DNA of 64,000 nucleotides from Pseudomonas thivervalensis (GTDB taxonomy: Bacteria; Pseudomonadota; Gammaproteobacteria; Pseudomonadales; Pseudomonadaceae). This document shows, in pieces, positions 60,106 to 64,000 of this stretch. Below the pieces are notes generated by a model, which did no database searches, was not told where the DNA came from, and saw nothing but the letters and a program-made list of their open reading frames with translations. The DNA lies in contig NZ_LHVE01000007.1 of the NCBI RefSeq assembly GCF_001269655.1, forward strand, positions 806,001 to 870,000, in the 5' to 3' direction. Positions within the stretch are counted from its first letter, which is position 1, and every line of letters begins with the position of its first letter. The position numbers were made by a program, and so were the translations under genes.

Positions 60106-60933
60106 TCAGCCAATTACCAGCGTACCGAGCGCAATGACTGCGCAGGCCAACAGCTTGCGCAGGGTCAATGCTTCGCCAAGAAAGGCGTACCCGATCAACG
60201 CGGCGAACATGACGCTGGTTTCTCGCAGGGCGGACACCGCCCCCATCGGCGCATGGGCCATGGCATAGATCACGACCCCGTAGGCCAGCAATGAAACCAG
60301 CCCGCCAGCAACGGCCACGGCAAAACCCGGCCGCAGGGCAAAGAGACTTTGGGTGTCTCGCAGCCCGATATAAACCATGGGCATCATCACCCCCCACAAT
60401 AGGCACATCCAGGCGGTGTAGGCCATTGGCGCCCCTGAGAGGCGAACACCGATGCCATCGACAACGCTGTAGGCGGCGATGAACAAACCGGTTCCCAGTG
60501 CGTAGGGCAAGTTAGGCAACGCTCGCCGGCGCCTTGTAAAGGCCAGCGATAGGATTCCAGTCGACACCAACGCAATCCCCAGCAATCCACTCGGCGCCAC
60601 TCGCTCACCGGCGAACAGCGAAGCGGCCAGGACAATCAGAATTGGGGAGACACCGCGGGCGATGGGATAGGTTTGGCCCAGGTCTGCGGATTTGTAACTG
60701 CGCACCAGGAACAGGTTGTAACCCACGTGCAATACAGCGGAGAACCCGGCGTAAAACCAGCTTGCACGGGCAGGCGGCGCCAGTAGCGCCGCCACGATGA
60801 AGCTCGCCACGGCAATCGCCATGCACATGATGGTCATGGACCACAAACGGTCGGTGCCCCCGCGCAGCATGGCATTCCAGCTGGCGTGCAACAGCGCGGC
60901 GAACAAGACGAGGCAGATGATGTGTAAGTGCAT
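60106..60933 (-). CDS. EamA-type (DMT superfamily) membrane transporter
   Basis: A 275-residue protein with about ten hydrophobic helices in two repeats of the EamA pattern, for example MHLHIICLVLFAALLHASWNA in the first and ALGTGLFIAAYSVVDGIG in the second. Such proteins usually export metabolites. It lies between a LysR gene (68 nt upstream) and an SDR gene (35 nt downstream), all in the same direction. Confidence 0.9.
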   Translation of the reverse strand: MHLHIICLVLFAALLHASWNAMLRGGTDRLWSMTIMCMAIAVASFIVAALLAPPARASWFYAGFSAVLHVGYNLFLVRSYKSADLGQTYPIARGVSPILIVLAASLFAGERVAPSGLLGIALVSTGILSLAFTRRRRALPNLPYALGTGLFIAAYSVVDGIGVRLSGAPMAYTAWMCLLWGVMMPMVYIGLRDTQSLFALRPGFAVAVAGGLVSLLAYGVVIYAMAHAPMGAVSALRETSVMFAALIGYAFLGEALTLRKLLACAVIALGTLVIG

Positions 60934-61001
60934 GCATCATCCTAGACCGATCAAGTTGCGCTATAAAAGCAAAGTCTCTTCATCCAGGCATGAAGAAAAG
61001 C

Positions 61002-61907
61002 TCATGCATAAGCCTGCTGAGCGTCAACTGCCTGGGTCACCAGCCAACGGCGAAAGCTGGCAATGTGCGGCTGAGTCTCGATCCCTTTGGGACAGACAAA
61101 GTAATACGCCAGGGGCGATGCGACCGGCAGTTCGAAAAGCCTTTCAAGGCGGCCGTCATTAAGCTCGGCTTCGACATGCCCGCTGCGTGCCAGGGCGATA
61201 CCTTGCCCCAACAGCGCCGCCTCGATGGTCATATTGGTGTCGGCGTAGCGAATGCTTTCCTTCAAGGTCGTGACCTCGACACCCACCTGGGCAAACCACT
61301 GTTCCCATTTCGGCACCAACGCTGCGCCATCGCGCGTCAGCAGCGGATAGCGCAGCAATTCGGCGGCTGTTTGAGGCTTACCAAAACGTGCGAGCAACGC
61401 CGGGCTTGCGACGGGGAAAATCTGCTCGCGGAACAGAAACTCCGAGAACAGCGAAGGGAAATGACCGTTGCCCAGACGGATAGCAACGTCTGGGTCTGCC
61501 GTCGAGAAGTTAATGGGGTTGTCGGTACTGTCCAAGGTCAGCAGGATTTCCGGATGCGCTTGCGCCAGATCCGGGAGCCTGGGCAACAACCACTTCAAGG
61601 CCAAGGAATAGGTCGTGCTGACGCTCAGTCGCTGCCGCCCGTTTTGCTCGCGCAAATCGGCCAGGGTGGCCTCGAGCTTCATGAAGAACTCGCGCACGAT
61701 GGGCGCGAGCGCTGCCCCTGCCGAGGTCAGGTGCAGCGCATTACCGCGATGAAACAACTGCAATCCCCAGAGCTGCTCCAAATGCTTGAGCTGATGGCTC
61801 ACCGCGCTCTGCGTGACATGCAATTCCTCTGCTGCCGCTGTGAAGGTGGCGTGCCGCGTGGCGGCTTCAAAGGCGCGCAGGCTCGAAGAAGGCGGGAGGT
61901 TTCGCAT
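61002..61907 (-). CDS. LysR-family regulator, GcvA-like
   Basis: A 301-residue LysR protein. SSSLRAFEAATRHATFTAAAEELHVTQSAVSHQ is the helix-turn-helix region (shown here in part: residues 8-40), with wording typical of the GcvA/AmpR group, and an effector domain follows. It is the first of three minus-strand genes with the EamA transporter and SDR and may control them; no divergent partner lies next to it. Confidence 0.9.
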   Translation of the reverse strand: MRNLPPSSSLRAFEAATRHATFTAAAEELHVTQSAVSHQLKHLEQLWGLQLFHRGNALHLTSAGAALAPIVREFFMKLEATLADLREQNGRQRLSVSTTYSLALKWLLPRLPDLAQAHPEILLTLDSTDNPINFSTADPDVAIRLGNGHFPSLFSEFLFREQIFPVASPALLARFGKPQTAAELLRYPLLTRDGAALVPKWEQWFAQVGVEVTTLKESIRYADTNMTIEAALLGQGIALARSGHVEAELNDGRLERLFELPVASPLAYYFVCPKGIETQPHIASFRRWLVTQAVDAQQAYA

Positions 61908-61988
61908 GAGGGTCCCTTCTATGAGTAAACCTTCATGCTAGCGACTTTGCATCGCTCGTTATAGCCCATCTGCTCACCAGCCACGGAG

Positions 61989-62567
61989 TCAAGTGCCGGG
62001 CGGTTTATCCTTCAGGCTTTCGGGACTGCCAGTGCAGAGACCATCCATGACCAAGTCCATCAATCTGGCGAGACGTGAGCGCCATTCGCTTTGGGAATCG
62101 ATTTGCCATATTCCGGCAGTGGCTAGGAAAAAGTCGTCGTGGGTAACCCCGCTACGAATCGTTCCGGCCTTTTCATTGGCCCTCAAAAGCGACTCGGCAG
62201 CGGCCTGGACCGGCGCGTATCCCGACTTCCCTGGGAACTCGTAAGTGGAAGCGGCTTGTCGTATCGCGGACGCAAGTCCCGCCTTTGTCATTGCGTATTC
62301 AGCGAGGCAGTCCATCCATTCCCGGAGGGCTTGCTTAGGGGGTTTTGTCGCGAGCAGCTCTTCCGCCAACGAGGCCACCTGCTGCATTTCGAATTGATAA
62401 AGCTCGAATACCAACTCCTCTCTGTTGGCGAAATGGCGATAGAACGTGCCCTGCCCCACGCCGGCTTTTTTCGCAATCGTGCTCAAAGGGGCCGCAGGAT
62501 CCAGTGTCAGTTCTGCCACAGCGACCTTCAGAATTTGTTCGCGGTTTTTCTTGGCGTCAGAACGCAT
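61989..62567 (-). CDS. TetR-family regulator controlling the divergent SDR gene
   Basis: A 192-residue TetR protein from ATG 62567. The helix-turn-helix reads PLSTIAKKAGVGQGTFYRHFANREEL. The frame stays open to 62648, but a start there would put the left operator palindrome inside the coding region and add 27 residues of no TetR character. A TTG at 62573, 8 nt after AGGA, is another candidate. The divergent arrangement with an SDR and two identical palindromes between them marks it as an autoregulated local repressor. Confidence 0.88.
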   Translation of the reverse strand: MRSDAKKNREQILKVAVAELTLDPAAPLSTIAKKAGVGQGTFYRHFANREELVFELYQFEMQQVASLAEELLATKPPKQALREWMDCLAEYAMTKAGLASAIRQAASTYEFPGKSGYAPVQAAAESLLRANEKAGTIRSGVTHDDFFLATAGIWQIDSQSEWRSRLARLMDLVMDGLCTGSPESLKDKPPGT

Positions 62568-62618
62568 CGCCAATTCATCATTCCTGGGCAAAGTTTTTTC
62601 CTTCGCTGCATTGCAAAG

Positions 62619-62663
62619 CGGACAATTGTCCGGTAGTTTTTTTGACAAGTGGACAATTGTCCG
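62619..62663. promoter_or_regulatory. Two identical palindromic operators GGACAATTGTCC
   Basis: The perfect 12-bp palindrome GGACAATTGTCC occurs at 62620-62631 and again at 62651-62662, 31 bp apart start to start (about three helical turns), in the TetR/SDR divergent promoter. Two dimers bound on one DNA face is the natural reading. Confidence 0.88.
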
Positions 62664-62689
62664 CTTGCGTACCCTTACCGGAGTTTACT

Positions 62690-63448
62690 ATGAACAGCAC
62701 GGGCAATACGATCCTGGTTACCGGCAGCACCTCAGGCATAGGCCTTGGCCTGGCGCTGAGGCTTCACAAGGCGGGTAACACCATCATCATCGCGGGACGG
62801 CGCAAGGCGCTGCTCGACAAGATCGTGTCGGAACATCCAGGTATTGAATCGGTATTGCTGGACGTCTGCGATCCACACTCCATCCAACGCGCCAGCGAAG
62901 CGCTTGCGGTCAGTCACCCAAACCTGAACGTGCTGATAAACAACGCTGGCATCATGCAGTGGGAGGATCTGACTGAACCGGAAAACCTGAGCACCGCCGA
63001 AGCTATCGTGACGACGAACCTGCTTGGCACGATTCGTATGGTGTACGCATTCATACCTCAGCTGATCAAGCAGCCCAGTGCGACGATCATCAATGTCAGT
63101 TCGGCTCTGGCATTCGTCCCACTGCCTGCAACGCCGACCTACAGCGCAACCAAAGCGGCCGTTCATTCGTTCACTCAAAGTCTTCGCGTGCAGCTGGAGG
63201 CCTCGCCCGTCGAGGTGATCGAGCTTGCACCGCCGGGTGTGCGCACCACGTTGCTTGGGCAGGAAAATGACGAACACGCCATGCCTCTGGATGAGTTCTT
63301 GGATGAAATCTTCGAGCTGTTCGAGATCTCTCCAACCCCACAGGAGCTTATCGTTGAGCGCGCGAAACCCTTGCGGTTTGCTGAGGCGAGCGGCTCGCAT
63401 AATGAGATATTGAACATGCTTGCGGGCTACAAACCACCTGCAGAGTGA
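62690..63448 (+). CDS. Short-chain dehydrogenase, DltE-like
   Basis: A 252-residue SDR of the DltE-like subgroup. Cofactor motif VTGSTSGIGLGLA, NNAGIMQWEDL, Ser in INVSSALAF, YxxxK in YSATKAAVHSF, then the subgroup's ELAPPGVRTTLLGQ. GGAG lies 6 nt before ATG 62690. It is divergent from the TetR gene with two operators between, so it should be induced by that regulator's ligand. Substrate unknown. Confidence 0.9.
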   Translation: MNSTGNTILVTGSTSGIGLGLALRLHKAGNTIIIAGRRKALLDKIVSEHPGIESVLLDVCDPHSIQRASEALAVSHPNLNVLINNAGIMQWEDLTEPENLSTAEAIVTTNLLGTIRMVYAFIPQLIKQPSATIINVSSALAFVPLPATPTYSATKAAVHSFTQSLRVQLEASPVEVIELAPPGVRTTLLGQENDEHAMPLDEFLDEIFELFEISPTPQELIVERAKPLRFAEASGSHNEILNMLAGYKPPAE

Positions 63449-63497
63449 TATTGACCATGCCATCGCTGTAGTCCGGAAAGGGCCTGCAGCGAGGCCC

Positions 63498-63743
63498 CTA
63501 TAGCTTGCGCAACGCTCCGCCCTCCTGCTCCAAACGCTCCAGATACGCAGCGCCATCCAGCAGTTGACAAGGAAGGGTCGAACTCACCGCAGTGCCCAGG
63601 TTGAACTGGACATTCGGCGCCCTGGTCGCCGCCGCCAGGCCAACCACATCTATGGACGAGAAACCCGCGGCCTCGATGTCCGTACCATCCACCGCGTGGA
63701 ATCGTGCCAGTAACCACTCATGCACTGCGGAGTGGGCATTCAA
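63498..63743 (-). CDS. Small hypothetical protein, possibly acyl-carrier-like
   Basis: An 81-codon frame with a TTG start at 63743 and no obvious ribosome site, so the start is uncertain. The segment AAGFSSIDVVGLAAATR recalls the helix II serine motif of carrier proteins (G-x-D-S-L), with Asp replaced by Ser, and LLDGAAYLERLEQ resembles the last helix. The match is weak. It lies 10 nt downstream of the partial gene at the window edge, in the same direction. It could be a real small gene or a chance frame. Confidence 0.35.
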   Translation of the reverse strand: MNAHSAVHEWLLARFHAVDGTDIEAAGFSSIDVVGLAAATRAPNVQFNLGTAVSSTLPCQLLDGAAYLERLEQEGGALRKL

Positions 63744-63753
63744 AGGACGTGCA

Positions 63754-64000
63754 TTAACGCTGCTTCAGATACACCCCAGCCAGCCCGTCCTGTGGATCCG
63801 GCACAGCGTTGTAGCCAATGACCGCAAAACCTTTCACCAATTGAATGTGATACGGACCGCTCTTCTCGCAAGCTTGCGGTTCGCGCACGATGATCAGGTT
63901 GTCGGTTTCCATCGGCACGGTGTGACGCTCGGTCCCCCTGTCCTTCAGTGTCACCGTGAATTCCGCGACTTCTTTTCCGTTGGCGTCACGGTCCGGCAGG
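63754..64000 (-). CDS. C-terminal part of an unrecognised protein, cut by window edge
   Basis: The frame is open from the window edge to a TAA at 63754, giving the last 81 residues, ending GLAGVYLKQR. The residues read as a mixed-polarity beta-rich sequence (EFTVTLKDRGTERHTVPMET, then NLIIVREPQAC and YHIQLVKGFAVIGYNAVPD). No family recognised. The start lies outside the window. Confidence 0.6.
   Translation of the reverse strand, partial: LPDRDANGKEVAEFTVTLKDRGTERHTVPMETDNLIIVREPQACEKSGPYHIQLVKGFAVIGYNAVPDPQDGLAGVYLKQR

Noticed and set aside
1..64000. tRNA, rRNA, CRISPR arrays, insertion sequences, prophage or integrase genes
   Set aside because: None could be recognised by reading both strands; short RNA genes cannot be fully excluded by eye.

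Overview
The window reads as accessory and secondary-metabolism chromosome of a fluorescent-group Pseudomonas. The evidence is a G+C near 60%, REP palindromes of the kind common in that group (12564-12608 and 28514-28674), a yersiniabactin/pyochelin-like siderophore locus, a pst phosphate transporter, and many catabolic operons each with its own LysR, AraC, Lrp or TetR regulator. No rRNA, tRNA, CRISPR array, integrase or insertion sequence was recognised.

Layout. (1) 1-10967: iron acquisition. A partial non-ribosomal peptide synthetase (carrier plus heterocyclization domain) is divergent from an ABC ATPase, a 1031-residue permease with a degenerate M1-peptidase-like tail, and a FyuA-like TonB receptor. 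A second FyuA-like receptor converges on the first and is divergent from a YbtA/PchR-type AraC regulator. Both divergent promoters carry good Fur boxes. (2) 10956-15128: a D-amino-acid set (aldehyde dehydrogenase, RidA, DSD1-type PLP dehydratase/aldolase) divergent from a LysR. (3) 15129-34335: a long catabolic cluster with two FAD amine/amino-acid oxidases, two HAD proteins, a complete peptide-type ABC importer, an M20 deacylase, a succinate-semialdehyde-type dehydrogenase, a tartrate/D-malate dehydrogenase, a bicupin, a GNAT, a 2-hydroxyacid dehydrogenase, a GabT-like aminotransferase and an Lrp regulator. Two transcription units in it start with the same 155-nt leader (80% identity, no gaps). 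(4) 34430-39594: an aromatic-ketone-type operon (cupin dioxygenase, MFS, porin, SDR) with a divergent AraC.

(5) 39667-42957: a redox/electrophile module (TetR, OsmC, thioredoxin, old yellow enzyme, AhpD-like) with the same CTACC-N8-GGTAG operator in front of both of its operons. (6) 43176-48409: pstSCAB without phoU, followed by a Fic-fold protein lacking the catalytic His and a translationally coupled HAD phosphatase-like protein. (7) 48410-53102: an RtcB remnant, then a sigma-54 activator with a well-formed -24/-12 promoter and an inverted-repeat upstream site driving an iron-type alcohol dehydrogenase and an unassigned permease. (8) 53181-57876: two lipoproteins, a lower-G+C segment with a delta-60-repeat protein, and a TerC-CBS-CorC membrane protein. 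(9) 57968-64000: a FAD oxidoreductase, SDR/EamA/LysR genes, a TetR/SDR pair around two identical palindromic operators, and two unrecognised C-terminal genes at the edge.

Most interesting for follow-up: the duplicated structured leaders at 15211 and 17025-17105, the ABC-permease/pseudo-M1 fusion in the siderophore operon, the Fic-like pseudoenzyme behind pst, the old yellow enzyme that lacks two active-site residues, and the RidA gene whose last codons lie in a REP element. Assignments rest on reading motifs by eye; no database search was possible.
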